Made by a program: the position numbers and the translations under genes
Assembly: GCA_041661865.1 (NCBI GenBank)
Contig: JBAZTO010000001.1
Location: forward strand, 124,001 to 188,000
From: JBAZTO01 sp041661865
GTDB taxonomy: Bacteria; Planctomycetota; Phycisphaerae; SM23-33
Reading direction: 5' to 3'
DNA: 64,000 nucleotides
The notes under the pieces: generated by a model
What the model saw: only the letters and a program-made list of their open reading frames with translations
Told to the model about the DNA's origin: nothing
Database searches by the model: none
Part shown: in pieces, positions 9,085-19,632 of the stretch
How positions within the stretch are numbered: the stretch's first letter is position 1
Layout of the letters: each line of letters begins with the position of its first letter

Positions 9085-9185
9085 GGGATCAGGCTAGAGT
9101 CTAATGGATAAAATAAAACCATTTAGTCTTCGTCGAAAGAGTAGCTCTTCCGTTAGCCCCCTCACACCGTATTCTCTCTCGTACC
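9085..9185. promoter_or_regulatory. AT-rich divergent promoter region
   Basis: This 101-nt spacer separates the minus-strand endonuclease from the baseplate gene. On the minus strand TAGCCT ends 6 nt before the endonuclease ATG. On the plus strand TATTCT (9170-9175) lies 10 nt before the ATG at 9186. It holds unusually AT-rich sequence (around 9100-9125) for this genome. No -35 box is convincing. Confidence 0.4.
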
Positions 9186-12100
9186 ATGGCCAAAATCGAG
9201 TTGCCCGTCAGGGCATTTTGTGAGGACTTCTGCAAGAGGGCGTTCCCGAATCGGGACTTCTCTCGTGGGTCCGCTATCAACGACCTCGTCATCAAGGCCT
9301 TCGCGGCGATCCTGCAGCCTTTGCGGCACGAGATTGATACAATCAAGATTAATCAGTCAGTTTCAAACTGGCAGTTCATGAGCCGCGAGGCGATGGACAG
9401 CCTGGCCGCCAACTGGGGCAAGTTCCGGCAGTCCGGCAGCCAGGCCACTGGCCAGGTGCGGCTCTACTTCGAGACCGCCATCGACTACCAGATCAACTAC
9501 CTCGAGTTCTACTCGACCGATGGCGTCATCTACGTCCTGGCCTCACCCATCAGCATCAGCTCGCTCGAGCTGCTGAAGAACAAGCGCGGCGACGGCACCT
9601 ACGTCTTCGACGTGACGGTGGTCTCGGTCGGCATCGGCAACAAGTACGCGGCCACCGCTGGCTCGATCGTGGGCATGAACAACCCGCCCGCCGGCATCAT
9701 CCGCTGCGAAAACGTCGAGGATTTCGCGGTCACCGCGCCGGACGAATCCAACTTCGACGTCGTGAACTCGATGTACCGCAACCTCGGGCTGCGGAACCTG
9801 GTCAGCCGGCAGAGCATCCGGGCTCCGCTCTACGAGCAGTTCCCTGGCATCCTGGACATCTACATCACCAGCAGCGCGGACGAGAAGATGATCCGCGACC
9901 GCATCACCGTGGATGTCGGCGGCGTGCCGACCCAGGTGCGTCTCGGCGGCATGAGCGACATCTGGGTGAACACCACCGGCGTCGTCACCCGCCAGGTGCA
10001 GTTCAGCTACACCCCATCGACCCAGAAGTTCAAGATCGTCTCCGAGCAGCAGGCGGCCAAGAGCGAGCTGATCTACTCGACCCCGCGCATCTACCTCACC
10101 CTCGAGGGCGAGTACGCCGCGCCCGACTTCCTCGCCGACATCTACGCGCTCGACGAGAGCTGCCAGGTGGTCTTCGACCAGGGCGGGCTGTCCTCGGTGG
10201 CGATGGTCGCCACGCCCGAGTTCCAGAACCGCTACACGCTGGCCACCAAGGATCTGGTGCTCGGCGATTCGATGGTCGTGTTCCCCTCGCGTTACACGAA
10301 TCGCAGCCGCTACGTCACCGACGTCCTCGGCATCCCCTTCGACACCGTGCTCGCCCAGACCGGCGACATCGCGATCATCGATGGCGTCTCGCACCGTGCG
10401 ACCCAGGTGTCGCCGCGCGTGCTGGAACTGGCCCCCGGTGCCGCGACCGAGCCGTCGGCGCCGCCTCCAGCTCTCTTCACCTACGCGGTCACTGCGCCGA
10501 TCGCTGCTGGAAGCCGCTCCATCCCGCACCCCTACAACCGCAGCGACCTGCTGCCCGGCGCGGGCTCGATCTTCGATCCCGGCCACAAGTTCTACCCTGG
10601 CCAGCGCATGACCATCGTGGGCAGCGGTGCGGCCGGCCAGTACCGACTCATCGATTGGTCGGATGAGAATGGCGATCCTTCGGAGACGACGGGCGACGGG
10701 ACCTATCCCCACAAGCAGTTCTTCCTGGGCAACATCGTCGCTGAGGGTGCGTTCATCGCTCCCGTCATCGTCACCCCCACGACCACGAAGTACACCTTCG
10801 TCGGCGTCAGCGGCCCCGGCTACCTGCCGGAGGATGCTGACACGACCTGCTGGGCCTACTGCCACAACGGCGCTGACGACGGTGTCTTCGACCCGCGCGA
10901 CGGCACCACGGGCGACTGGCTGCCCATCGTTACCATCGATCGCACTGCCGCCGCGGTTTCGATCACGGTCGCTGGCGTCAGCACCCGGCTCACCCACATC
11001 TCGATCGTCCAGGGCCTGAAGGGTGACCTCGTCTCTGGCACCCCGATCTACTTCGAGAACGACGGCACGGCCAGCCGGGCCTCGACCATGCCGGTGGGCT
11101 TCGCCGACCTCAACGCCCGCTACATGAACCTGACCAGTGTCCAGATTGACCCTGGCACCGTCGTCTTCAACGCCCCCGGCCTTGGCGCTGCTGCTTCCGA
11201 GGGCGACCTTCTCGTCTTTGAGGCCCTGACCCTCGACGGAACGATGATCGCCCTCGCAGGCAACACGGGCGAAGTGCAATGGACCACTCCGGTGGCCTCC
11301 GTCATCGACGACAACAACGTGACCCTGGGCCTGACCCCGCCGGTGTCGATCCTGGCTGGCACGGCCTTCTGCCTGGTCCGCAACACCGAGATCAGCCAGG
11401 TGCTGGCTGGCCCGCTGCTGACCACCATGGGGCCGACGGCCACTGCGGTCAACGTCACTGGCATCGGCTCGGTGGCCCAGGTCGGCGATCGGGTGAAGTT
11501 CGCGGTCCTGCAGGAGCGCGCTCTGGGGACCAACAACCAGACCCAGTACACCCCCAGCATCGATCTCGCTGGCGTCTTCCACCACCCGGGCATCGGCATC
11601 CTGCTTCAGGCCGGCGACATCGTCACTGTCCCCTCGGTGCCCTACTCGTCGCCGGTGTCCAGCGTCATCGATGACGACCATGTCCAGCTGACGACCCCGC
11701 CGGTGGCTCCGGTGAACATCGGCGTGACCTTCTCGGCCACCCGCCCCGGCACCTTCCTGCAGGGTGTGGTCAACTCCGTCACCGATGCGGATCATGTCGT
11801 CATCACCCCGCCGATGCGGCAGGCCATCCCGTCGACCACGGCCGTGACCGTGACCCGTGATGCCCTGGCTCTGGCCAGCGTCTTCGTCTCCGCAGCCAGC
11901 GTGGCCTCGATCAGCGCAACCCTCACCTCGCTCGTCCCCAGCAGCCAGTCCTGGCCGTTGGGCCTCGGCGATGGCTCGGGCCTGCCGTTGCGCATCACCA
12001 ACCCGCGCACCGGCCAGGTCTCCTACCGCACGGTGCGCTTCTCGACCGGCGGCTCCGTCCGCAAGATCGAGATGCAGTCGCCCTCGACCGTCGTGCCCCT

Positions 12101-15002
12101 GATCATGTCCGCGGCCAACTACGTCCCGGCTGTGGACTCGGACATCGGCCAGACGGTGAGCCAGAAGCTCGCCCGCACCTCGGTCGCCCTTGGGTCGCTC
12201 GCCGCCCCGCTCCCGGGCAGCAACATCCTGCCGATGGTCGGCATCGCCCTGGTGGCCCGCGCTGGTGACGTCGTCGAGTTCAACGTCTCCGGCACGATCT
12301 ACAGCGCGAAGATCCTCAGCTTCCCTGACAACGACCATGCCCAGCTGGACGGCCAGCCCATCGCGCTGCTGTCCACGGGGGCTATCTCGGTCGGCGGCTC
12401 GGTCACTACCGCCGGCGTCTTCGTCCATGCGGGCATCGTGGCCCTCAGCCTCGTCGGCGACATCTTCGAGTTCGCCATCGTCGGCGTGCCCTACGACGGC
12501 ACCGTTCTGACGATGACCAGCCCGGACACGATTCAGTTCGCCACGCCGTACCCGACCTACAACCTGCCGGCGGGGACGACCTTCAAGCACTCCCGTCCGA
12601 CCACGCCCGGCACGGCCACCCCGTTCCACATCTGGCGCCCCGAGACCTCGATCTCGTTCATCGGCACCCTGCGGAACTACGACAACACCACCTACACCTG
12701 GTACGTCCAGCCCAACGATCCCTCGCGCGACGTCTTCATCGCCGACGCACTGAGCACGGTGACGGTGGCCAACAAGCAGGAGACCAACCTGATCGCGTCG
12801 ATCGGCCTTTCGCAGCCGTTCGGCTACGTCGATCCGCTCGTCGGCGACATCGGGACCATCGTCCGTCAGGGCAGCTACGCCGGTATCCTGACTGGCTTCA
12901 TCGGGCAGAACTGGGAAGTGAAGCCCCTGTCCGACCAGGATCTCTTCGACGACACCACGTCGATGACCTTCGTCGACTACCTCGGCACTGGCAAGGTAGG
13001 AGCACGGGGCTACGGCCATGCCGCGGCTGCAGCCACCACCAGCCTGATCCACACCACGGGCAGCACGGCCATCACCATGGAGGCCCAGTTCCCCTTCGAC
13101 GTGGCCGTGGCTCCGCCCAACGAAGACGCAGACGCCGTCGTGGGCGTCGCGATCGAAGTCCTCTCGCGCAACGGCCGCACGGGCTACCTTGGGGACAACC
13201 AGAAGGCCCGCCTGGCGCCGTTCTCCTTCCTCAATCCCGACGATTGGTCCGCGGCCAACCCGGCCACCGAGCAGCTGCTGGTGCTCATGGGTGTGAACAT
13301 CGGAACCTACGGCTTCTCCACTGCGCAGTCCTACCTTCTGAACGCGACCTCTGCGCTGGAGTCGATCTACACCCACCTGCCCAATGTGGCGCAGGCCCAG
13401 AAGGTCACAGCCCAGGGCTTCGTCCCGGCTGGCGCTACCGCGATCAGCTTCCCTGGTTCCCTCATCGGCGCCTGGGGTCACCGCGGCCGCGTGCTCAAGC
13501 TCAACGTGAACGGGACTGACTACTTCCACACGATCGACCATCCGGTGGATGCTGACACGGTCGAGCTGGTGGCCTCCGAGCCGCTGCTCACCCCGTACGA
13601 CGTCTCCAGCGTCATCAACGTCGAGGTGGTCGACGCCTTCATCTCGCCTGCCGTTCGCTTGACCACAGCGGCGGTCAAGTCCTACCGCATGGTGCGGCCG
13701 CCGGCGATCCTCGAGCCAATCAACCTCCCGGTCGCTGGGCTGCAGGGCACGGAGAATCCCAGCACCAATCAGTTCCTCGATGGTCTGCAGGACTTCGGCA
13801 AGGCCATCGGCGGCTACGACCCGACGGGCATCGTGCGCGACGCCTGGCTGGCGCTCGACAGCGGAGACGATGCCTCGCTCATCGCCAAGTCGATCGTCTC
13901 TCTGCTCAGCTCCACGGCCCTCTCGATCAACCCGGGCGATCTCGTCAACCCGTCCACCGGCGTGCAGTACCGCCTGGTTCGCCGGCCGGGTTGGCTCGCC
14001 ATGGAATACTGGACGCCTGGCACGATCGCCGACGCGTCGCACATCAACATCCTCAAGTCCTCGCTGCCGACCAACTGGTCCTGGACGCGGGACGGGACCT
14101 TCGGGCAGTGGGTCATGCACGTCGCCCGTGACACCGCGGCCAATGGACCCTCGGTCACCGACGACTCGTGGGAGCTGCCGCACTGCCGCATCGCGACGGT
14201 GGTGGACAACGGCACCTACTGGACGGTCGGTCTCGAGCAGGCGCACGCCAACGGGCTCAACTTCGTCACCGGCGTCTACGAGCACCTGACCGGATTCCAG
14301 GCCGGTTGGATCAACCTCCCCATCCGCTTCATGCTGCGCGTGCTGGATCGCGTGATGGTGCGGAACGTCCGGGCCAACGGCATCGAGACCTACAACTACT
14401 ACAACGGTCAGAAGTTCGTGCTCCCCGTGGTTCGCATCCTCGCTGTCGAGGAGGTCGACCCGGCCACCCAGCAGCCCGTTGGCCCGGCCAACTACGACTT
14501 CGTGGTCACCGATCCTGGCCTGCGGTACAGCTCGCGCGAGCTGAACCAGATGATCCTCACCGACCAGAACATGCACCTCAAGCCGATCCGGGTGACCTAC
14601 CTGGCGGACGCGACGATTGAGGCCATGGACAACTTCGTGAATAACGACGACGTCCGGGTGCTCAACTGCAACCAGGTCGTGAAGCGGATGGAGACCATCG
14701 CGATCGATCTGCAGATTCGGGTCAAGAGCACGCGCTCGCAGTCCGATCTGGTGCAGCTGATCGCGGCCTACCTCAACACCCTGCCCAGCACCACCCGCGT
14801 CTCCAAGGACGGGATCATCCAGTTCCTGTACGCACAGGGCGTGGTCACTTCGATCGACATGGCTTCCCTCCGCATCGACGGGTATTACTACCCGGCGGAG
14901 AACGGCGTGCCGGTGGTCTACACCAACGTGAACGAGGTCTTCGGCTCGGCCACTGCGGCCTACCTGGCCGGCAACATCTCAGTCACCTTGATCTCGGAGT
15001 AG
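9186..15002 (+). CDS. Giant baseplate J-like protein
   Basis: A 1938-aa protein. The N-terminus follows the baseplate J / gp6-type layout: a 'F..RDFSRGSAINDLVIKAFAAI' segment near residues 18-45, then a helix and a beta-rich core to about residue 300. The C-terminal about 150 residues resemble the J-protein end, with 'NCNQVVKRMETIAIDLQIRVKS' and a helical 'DLVQLIAAYLNTLPS'. In between, about residues 550-1560 hold at least six related beta modules with a 'GDxV.F' strand and a 'DDxHVQLT.PP'-like turn. Typical family members are 300-660 aa, so this one is greatly expanded. It should form part of the baseplate wedge. Confidence 0.8.
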   Translation: MAKIELPVRAFCEDFCKRAFPNRDFSRGSAINDLVIKAFAAILQPLRHEIDTIKINQSVSNWQFMSREAMDSLAANWGKFRQSGSQATGQVRLYFETAIDYQINYLEFYSTDGVIYVLASPISISSLELLKNKRGDGTYVFDVTVVSVGIGNKYAATAGSIVGMNNPPAGIIRCENVEDFAVTAPDESNFDVVNSMYRNLGLRNLVSRQSIRAPLYEQFPGILDIYITSSADEKMIRDRITVDVGGVPTQVRLGGMSDIWVNTTGVVTRQVQFSYTPSTQKFKIVSEQQAAKSELIYSTPRIYLTLEGEYAAPDFLADIYALDESCQVVFDQGGLSSVAMVATPEFQNRYTLATKDLVLGDSMVVFPSRYTNRSRYVTDVLGIPFDTVLAQTGDIAIIDGVSHRATQVSPRVLELAPGAATEPSAPPPALFTYAVTAPIAAGSRSIPHPYNRSDLLPGAGSIFDPGHKFYPGQRMTIVGSGAAGQYRLIDWSDENGDPSETTGDGTYPHKQFFLGNIVAEGAFIAPVIVTPTTTKYTFVGVSGPGYLPEDADTTCWAYCHNGADDGVFDPRDGTTGDWLPIVTIDRTAAAVSITVAGVSTRLTHISIVQGLKGDLVSGTPIYFENDGTASRASTMPVGFADLNARYMNLTSVQIDPGTVVFNAPGLGAAASEGDLLVFEALTLDGTMIALAGNTGEVQWTTPVASVIDDNNVTLGLTPPVSILAGTAFCLVRNTEISQVLAGPLLTTMGPTATAVNVTGIGSVAQVGDRVKFAVLQERALGTNNQTQYTPSIDLAGVFHHPGIGILLQAGDIVTVPSVPYSSPVSSVIDDDHVQLTTPPVAPVNIGVTFSATRPGTFLQGVVNSVTDADHVVITPPMRQAIPSTTAVTVTRDALALASVFVSAASVASISATLTSLVPSSQSWPLGLGDGSGLPLRITNPRTGQVSYRTVRFSTGGSVRKIEMQSPSTVVPLIMSAANYVPAVDSDIGQTVSQKLARTSVALGSLAAPLPGSNILPMVGIALVARAGDVVEFNVSGTIYSAKILSFPDNDHAQLDGQPIALLSTGAISVGGSVTTAGVFVHAGIVALSLVGDIFEFAIVGVPYDGTVLTMTSPDTIQFATPYPTYNLPAGTTFKHSRPTTPGTATPFHIWRPETSISFIGTLRNYDNTTYTWYVQPNDPSRDVFIADALSTVTVANKQETNLIASIGLSQPFGYVDPLVGDIGTIVRQGSYAGILTGFIGQNWEVKPLSDQDLFDDTTSMTFVDYLGTGKVGARGYGHAAAAATTSLIHTTGSTAITMEAQFPFDVAVAPPNEDADAVVGVAIEVLSRNGRTGYLGDNQKARLAPFSFLNPDDWSAANPATEQLLVLMGVNIGTYGFSTAQSYLLNATSALESIYTHLPNVAQAQKVTAQGFVPAGATAISFPGSLIGAWGHRGRVLKLNVNGTDYFHTIDHPVDADTVELVASEPLLTPYDVSSVINVEVVDAFISPAVRLTTAAVKSYRMVRPPAILEPINLPVAGLQGTENPSTNQFLDGLQDFGKAIGGYDPTGIVRDAWLALDSGDDASLIAKSIVSLLSSTALSINPGDLVNPSTGVQYRLVRRPGWLAMEYWTPGTIADASHINILKSSLPTNWSWTRDGTFGQWVMHVARDTAANGPSVTDDSWELPHCRIATVVDNGTYWTVGLEQAHANGLNFVTGVYEHLTGFQAGWINLPIRFMLRVLDRVMVRNVRANGIETYNYYNGQKFVLPVVRILAVEEVDPATQQPVGPANYDFVVTDPGLRYSSRELNQMILTDQNMHLKPIRVTYLADATIEAMDNFVNNDDVRVLNCNQVVKRMETIAIDLQIRVKSTRSQSDLVQLIAAYLNTLPSTTRVSKDGIIQFLYAQGVVTSIDMASLRIDGYYYPAENGVPVVYTNVNEVFGSATAAYLAGNISVTLISE

Positions 15003-15006
15003 GGAC

Positions 15007-18000
15007 ATGACGATCAAGGCTCTGATCAAGTCCCCGCAGGAGCGGGCGCTGGAGAACCTGATCTGGGACCGCCTCAGCGCGTTCTGGACTCAGACCTACG
15101 ACGCGTCGGACAAGGACGCGCTCAACGCGATGTACGACGCCTTCCTCAAGGCGCTCGACTCCGACTTCGTGCGGCTCTTCCAGATCGATGACAACAAGAG
15201 CCTCTACGACGCCCCGATCTTCACCCAGCGCCGGTGGGTGCGGCTGGATCTCAACCGCTACGACACGCTGAAGAAGTGGTTCCGCTTTCTCACCGGCGGC
15301 GACCCGTCCATCACCATCGGAGCTTCGGGCACGATCAGCACCGTGCCGGTGGTGAACGACGGCACAGGCATCCCTGGCGGCTCTGGGGCCAGCTCGTGTG
15401 GCGTCGCGCAGACGAACCACACCAAGCACTGGCACATCAACTTCCCGTGGCAGATGCCGAACAACCTGACCCAGTCGGTGGCTGAGCGGCAGACCATCGA
15501 GCTGAGCCTGCCCATCTACCAGGCCCTGACCGCGGTGTGGAAGATGGACGCTTCGGGCAAGGGCGTGCGTCTCGCGCCCGGGTCGGACTACAGCATCGGC
15601 AGCAACGGCAAGTCGATCCGCATCATCCAGGCGGCGCCGTCCTACCGCTACGAGCTCGAGGTCGCGTTCGACCTCAGCGACGCGGTGTTTGACGGACTGG
15701 CGCCGAGCATGCTGGCCCCGCTGGGTTTCGAGACCCCCGGAACGCTGCTCCTGCCGTCAGGCTTCGGCAACGGCCTGCCGATCCATGCACTCATCCTGCG
15801 GAACCCGCCGGCCAACTCGGTCAGTCCCTTCGATGGGACGATCGTCAGCTCTGCGACCAACACCCCGTTCTTCACGATGGCACGGACCTTTGTCCCTTTC
15901 GCATACGGGAACAACGAGGGCATCTCGTACAAGAGTGCGAACCGCGTCGTCCTGCCGGCTGACGTCTCGCTCAATGCGAGCGACATCGTCCTGCTGTTCG
16001 GCACCAGCTCCTCGCCGTCAGTCCCGAACCACACCCACGTCCACACCACGCGGGTGATCAACAGCAGCCCCGGCATCATGGAGCTGAACCTCTATGAATA
16101 CGCCGCTGGACCTCCGGCCTTCGGGGTCGTCGACATCTTCGCCAACGAGTTCCGCATCTCGATCAATGGACAGCTGATCTCGCCGAGCGCGATGCAGTTC
16201 GATGCCAGCACGGGAACCCTGAAGTTCCGCGATAACCAGCCGGCGGACAACAACGGAAACGTTCGGGTCGACCTCGAGTACACCACCGAGACGCTGGGTT
16301 CAGCCGACTCGCTCGACACCAACGGCCACCTGCACTTCACCTGCGCGGTCACGGTGACGAACGTCCCGGAGGTCTTCGACACCTTCGATGACGGCGGCAT
16401 CTTCGACGACAACCTCGACCCGATCGGGCGCTTCGATTCGACGTCGGCCCTCAACGCCATCACGTTCGACGTCAATGCTGACCTCTCCACGTTGAACGTC
16501 TACCTGGCTGGCGAGCTGCTCAGCAACGGCACGGACTACACCGCGTCCATCGTCGGGACTGGCGCGGCTTCGCAGCTCCGGCTCTTCTTCTCAAAGCAGA
16601 TCAAGGGCAAGACCGTCCTCTTGACCTACCGCGCCCCGGCGCTGTCAGTCCAGATCGGCGGCGCTGACCTGACCCGGGCCACCGGTGCGGCCGCGGCCGG
16701 CACTGACACGGCGACCCTGTCGAACCGCTATGGCATCACGCAGAACGTCCTCAACAACCTGGCTGCAAACTTCGTGCAGCTCACCACGGCCTTCAAGTCG
16801 GCCTACCAGGTGAGCGATCAGGACATGCAGCGCCTCATCGAGGCCGCGTACATCGCCAGCGTTGGCGGGAACCCGGTGCTGACCCTGATCTTCGATGAGT
16901 TCCCCGAATACGCGGGGTTGCCCATCGACGCCCAGGGGCTCGTCCTCAGCGCAGCCAACACCCGCGCCATCGAGAGCGCTGGCACTGACTTCACCGACAT
17001 CCCCTACATGCAGGACCACGTCCTGTCGCCGACCATCCGGCTCTACGAGGGCACGGACTACGTCGTCGATCGTGGTGAGATCTCTGGCTCAGCCTCGCTG
17101 CTGCGCAAGCGCGGCCCCGATGACGCCATCCCGGGCCAGTGGTGGGTGCCGCTCCTCGTCCTCGACGAGCAGTTCCTCAGCCGAAACTTCGGTGCCCTCG
17201 TCGGCGACCTGCGTGAATCGAGCCAGTCGTACCGCGACGCCCTCGCGGCCAACTTCCGCCTGCGCTTCCAGGGAGCGACGCGGGGCAACCTGCATCGCAC
17301 GGTCTGCTCCTACCTGGGGTCAGCAGCGTTCCAGAACGATGCAAAGATCTCGGGCTACACGACGCAGATCTCGGGCTTCTCCGTGACCCTCACCAGTGCG
17401 TCTGGTGCGGCCCAGGAGACCTTCGACATGCGTCAAGACGACAAGTTGCCCACGCTCGGCGACAAGGTCTATCCTGGCCAGTCGATGCGTGGCTCAGTCG
17501 TCTACGACATGAAGCTGAAGGGCCTGATCGGCCGCGGGCATGACTCGATCTTCGTCACCGACGATGTGCACCTGCTGCAGCCTGGTGACACCTTCCGTGC
17601 TCAGATGACCGACCCGGTCTATGGCCAGGTCGCCTGGCTGACCTTCGCGGTCGCCAGCCTCGAAGTGGTGACGGACAACCCGGTCCAGTACACCATCATC
17701 CACTTCACCCGCATCACGAACTACCTGCCTTTCAACGGCATGATGGTCCGGGCCTCGCGGGACAACGGGGCGCCTTATGCCTCGATCGAAGGCACGGTCA
17801 CGGCTGTCACGCCCACGATGACGAAGTTCCTGGTTCTGTCGGATGGGACGCGCATCGAAGTCGGGATCGATGCCCCGGAGCTGTTCACCATCGGACAGCA
17901 GGTGTTCCGTGGCGATCCCCTGGATCCCTCGCTCGCGCTGGTCTATGACGACGTCAGCCGGCCCGACTGGTACATGTACAAGGCCGCGGACTTCCAGGCG

Positions 18001-19593
18001 ATGCTGGAAGGCAAGGTGAACTTCGATGCCGGCCGGATCTCGTCCGGCTACATCACGATCCAGCTCCGCGACCTGGACTACGCCTTCGTTCGCGTCTCGC
18101 CCGTGCCGCCGGCACTGCCCCGCGGCACGTTGCTGGTGGTGGTGAGCGACCAGGACGGGACCACGCACACCCTCGAGGTCAGTGGGCCGGGCACGAACCC
18201 GGGCGAATACTACGCCAAGACCGACATCCCCGGCACCACCGTGGTGACGGGATCGGTTGACGTTCGCCGTCCAGTCTCGCCCAACGCTCAGTATCTCGAG
18301 CTGTCGCCTGGCGCCGGGGCGTACATCCCCACGGTGACCACGACGGGAACCGCTCGCGTCGGCGCTTCCTTCCTCTCGGTCAGCAGCACCACCGGCTTCC
18401 CGAACAACGGCCGCTGCCGGATCACTCTGCTCGATGGACCGGGAAACACGCCCGGAACGACGGTCGAAATCAGCTACAACGGCAAGGGGCCGTTCGAACT
18501 GCATAACCTCCGCTGGGGCAGCCGCGACTCGGTGGAGCATGAGGTCTACGCCGCGTACGGCACGAACATCGCGATCGGCTGCGTCATCACGCTGGTTGGG
18601 CGCTACGCCGACTCGCTCATCAACCCGGCCTTCTCCGCTCTGGTGAAGGAGCGGGCGAACTACGTCGGACAGTCGACGCCGATCACCGTGACGGCGGACA
18701 ATGCGAAGCCGCTGTACGACATGCTGAAGAACACCTCCACCATCATCGAGACCTCGGTGATGGCCCACCCGGCGCCGCTGCTCGCCGCCATCGCAGAGGC
18801 CACCCCAGTCGGCAGCACCTGCGTCATCTTCTCGAAGCAGATCATCTCCGACGCGATCGACATCACGCCGTCTGATGGTGGAGCCCCGGCCATGTTCCAG
18901 ACCCCGTCGGTCCAGATCACCGTGGCTGACCCGACTGCGGCGCCGATTACTCCGGGGAACATCCCGGTGGTCTGGCTGCCGCCGAACCTCATGTCGATCG
19001 GCCTCGGCTCCCTGTTGGACCTCGGCGCACTGACCCCGCCTCCTGGCAAGCTCAACGGCCCGTTCGTCTACCAGTGGACGGTGAGCGAAGAGGCGAACGT
19101 CCCGACCCCGTTTACCACCACGGATCTCAAGGCTGCGACGATCCGCATCGACTTCGGCGATCGGAACAGCATCGTCTACGTCAAGCTGAAGGTCACGGAC
19201 CCGGTGACCGGAGCGTTCTGCACGTCCGTCGTCCGCGTCCGCCGGTTCAACACCCCGGCTATCTCGGTCGTCGTCACCAGCCCGAACACCGGTACCTCCT
19301 ACCCGGGCGGCGACTGGGACGTCCCCTCGCCGAACCCGGTCATCACCTTGCAGACCCTGATCGACCCGGCTGTCCCGCCGTCGCCTCTCGGCCCCTACAC
19401 CTACAGCTGGGCAGTGGTCGACGAGGCCCTGAACCCGCCTCCCACCATCCTCAACGGGACGACGGCCGCGCCCACGTTCACGGGGGTGGCCAACAACGCC
19501 GTGTTGAAGGTCACGCTGACCGTTGTGGCAAGCGGTATTGGCGGCGGCTTGACCAACTCCTTCCAGAAGGTCTTCCGCATCCGCCTGGTGTGA
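15007..19593 (+). CDS. Large baseplate/tail protein with C-terminal PKD/Ig-like domains
   Basis: A 1528-aa protein 4 nt after the baseplate J-like gene. The first 110 residues are helical (RALENLIWDRLSAFW, then YDAFLKALDSDFVRLFQID), as in wedge components that bind J-like proteins. The long centre is beta-rich. Around residues 1115-1180 is a 'SVSSTTGFPNNG..RITL' to 'GSRDSVEHEVYAAYGT' segment, similar to one in the protein at 35867. The last 270 residues hold two PKD/Ig-like domains, each with a 'Y.Y.W.V' strand. Probably a peripheral baseplate or fibre-anchoring protein. Confidence 0.75.
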   Translation: MTIKALIKSPQERALENLIWDRLSAFWTQTYDASDKDALNAMYDAFLKALDSDFVRLFQIDDNKSLYDAPIFTQRRWVRLDLNRYDTLKKWFRFLTGGDPSITIGASGTISTVPVVNDGTGIPGGSGASSCGVAQTNHTKHWHINFPWQMPNNLTQSVAERQTIELSLPIYQALTAVWKMDASGKGVRLAPGSDYSIGSNGKSIRIIQAAPSYRYELEVAFDLSDAVFDGLAPSMLAPLGFETPGTLLLPSGFGNGLPIHALILRNPPANSVSPFDGTIVSSATNTPFFTMARTFVPFAYGNNEGISYKSANRVVLPADVSLNASDIVLLFGTSSSPSVPNHTHVHTTRVINSSPGIMELNLYEYAAGPPAFGVVDIFANEFRISINGQLISPSAMQFDASTGTLKFRDNQPADNNGNVRVDLEYTTETLGSADSLDTNGHLHFTCAVTVTNVPEVFDTFDDGGIFDDNLDPIGRFDSTSALNAITFDVNADLSTLNVYLAGELLSNGTDYTASIVGTGAASQLRLFFSKQIKGKTVLLTYRAPALSVQIGGADLTRATGAAAAGTDTATLSNRYGITQNVLNNLAANFVQLTTAFKSAYQVSDQDMQRLIEAAYIASVGGNPVLTLIFDEFPEYAGLPIDAQGLVLSAANTRAIESAGTDFTDIPYMQDHVLSPTIRLYEGTDYVVDRGEISGSASLLRKRGPDDAIPGQWWVPLLVLDEQFLSRNFGALVGDLRESSQSYRDALAANFRLRFQGATRGNLHRTVCSYLGSAAFQNDAKISGYTTQISGFSVTLTSASGAAQETFDMRQDDKLPTLGDKVYPGQSMRGSVVYDMKLKGLIGRGHDSIFVTDDVHLLQPGDTFRAQMTDPVYGQVAWLTFAVASLEVVTDNPVQYTIIHFTRITNYLPFNGMMVRASRDNGAPYASIEGTVTAVTPTMTKFLVLSDGTRIEVGIDAPELFTIGQQVFRGDPLDPSLALVYDDVSRPDWYMYKAADFQAMLEGKVNFDAGRISSGYITIQLRDLDYAFVRVSPVPPALPRGTLLVVVSDQDGTTHTLEVSGPGTNPGEYYAKTDIPGTTVVTGSVDVRRPVSPNAQYLELSPGAGAYIPTVTTTGTARVGASFLSVSSTTGFPNNGRCRITLLDGPGNTPGTTVEISYNGKGPFELHNLRWGSRDSVEHEVYAAYGTNIAIGCVITLVGRYADSLINPAFSALVKERANYVGQSTPITVTADNAKPLYDMLKNTSTIIETSVMAHPAPLLAAIAEATPVGSTCVIFSKQIISDAIDITPSDGGAPAMFQTPSVQITVADPTAAPITPGNIPVVWLPPNLMSIGLGSLLDLGALTPPPGKLNGPFVYQWTVSEEANVPTPFTTTDLKAATIRIDFGDRNSIVYVKLKVTDPVTGAFCTSVVRVRRFNTPAISVVVTSPNTGTSYPGGDWDVPSPNPVITLQTLIDPAVPPSPLGPYTYSWAVVDEALNPPPTILNGTTAAPTFTGVANNAVLKVTLTVVASGIGGGLTNSFQKVFRIRLV

Positions 19594-19598
19594 TCCCG

Positions 19599-19626
19599 TT
19601 GTCTGAGTCCCTCCTTCTCGTAGGAT
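19599..19626 (+). promoter_or_regulatory. Promoter, TTGTCT-16-TAGGAT, 6 nt before ATG
   Basis: TTGTCT (19599-19604), a 16-nt spacer and TAGGAT (19621-19626) end 6 nt before the ATG at 19633. There is no Shine-Dalgarno sequence in the remaining leader. This is one of the clearest members of the window's recurring promoter set. Confidence 0.65.
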
Positions 19627-19632
19627 CACGCC

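Noticed and set aside
9543..14576. A 1677-residue open frame on the minus strand opposite the baseplate gene
   Set aside because: It mirrors the high third-position GC of the plus-strand gene, is dominated by Arg, Gly, Asp and Val, has no family features and no ribosome-binding site. It is an antisense shadow.
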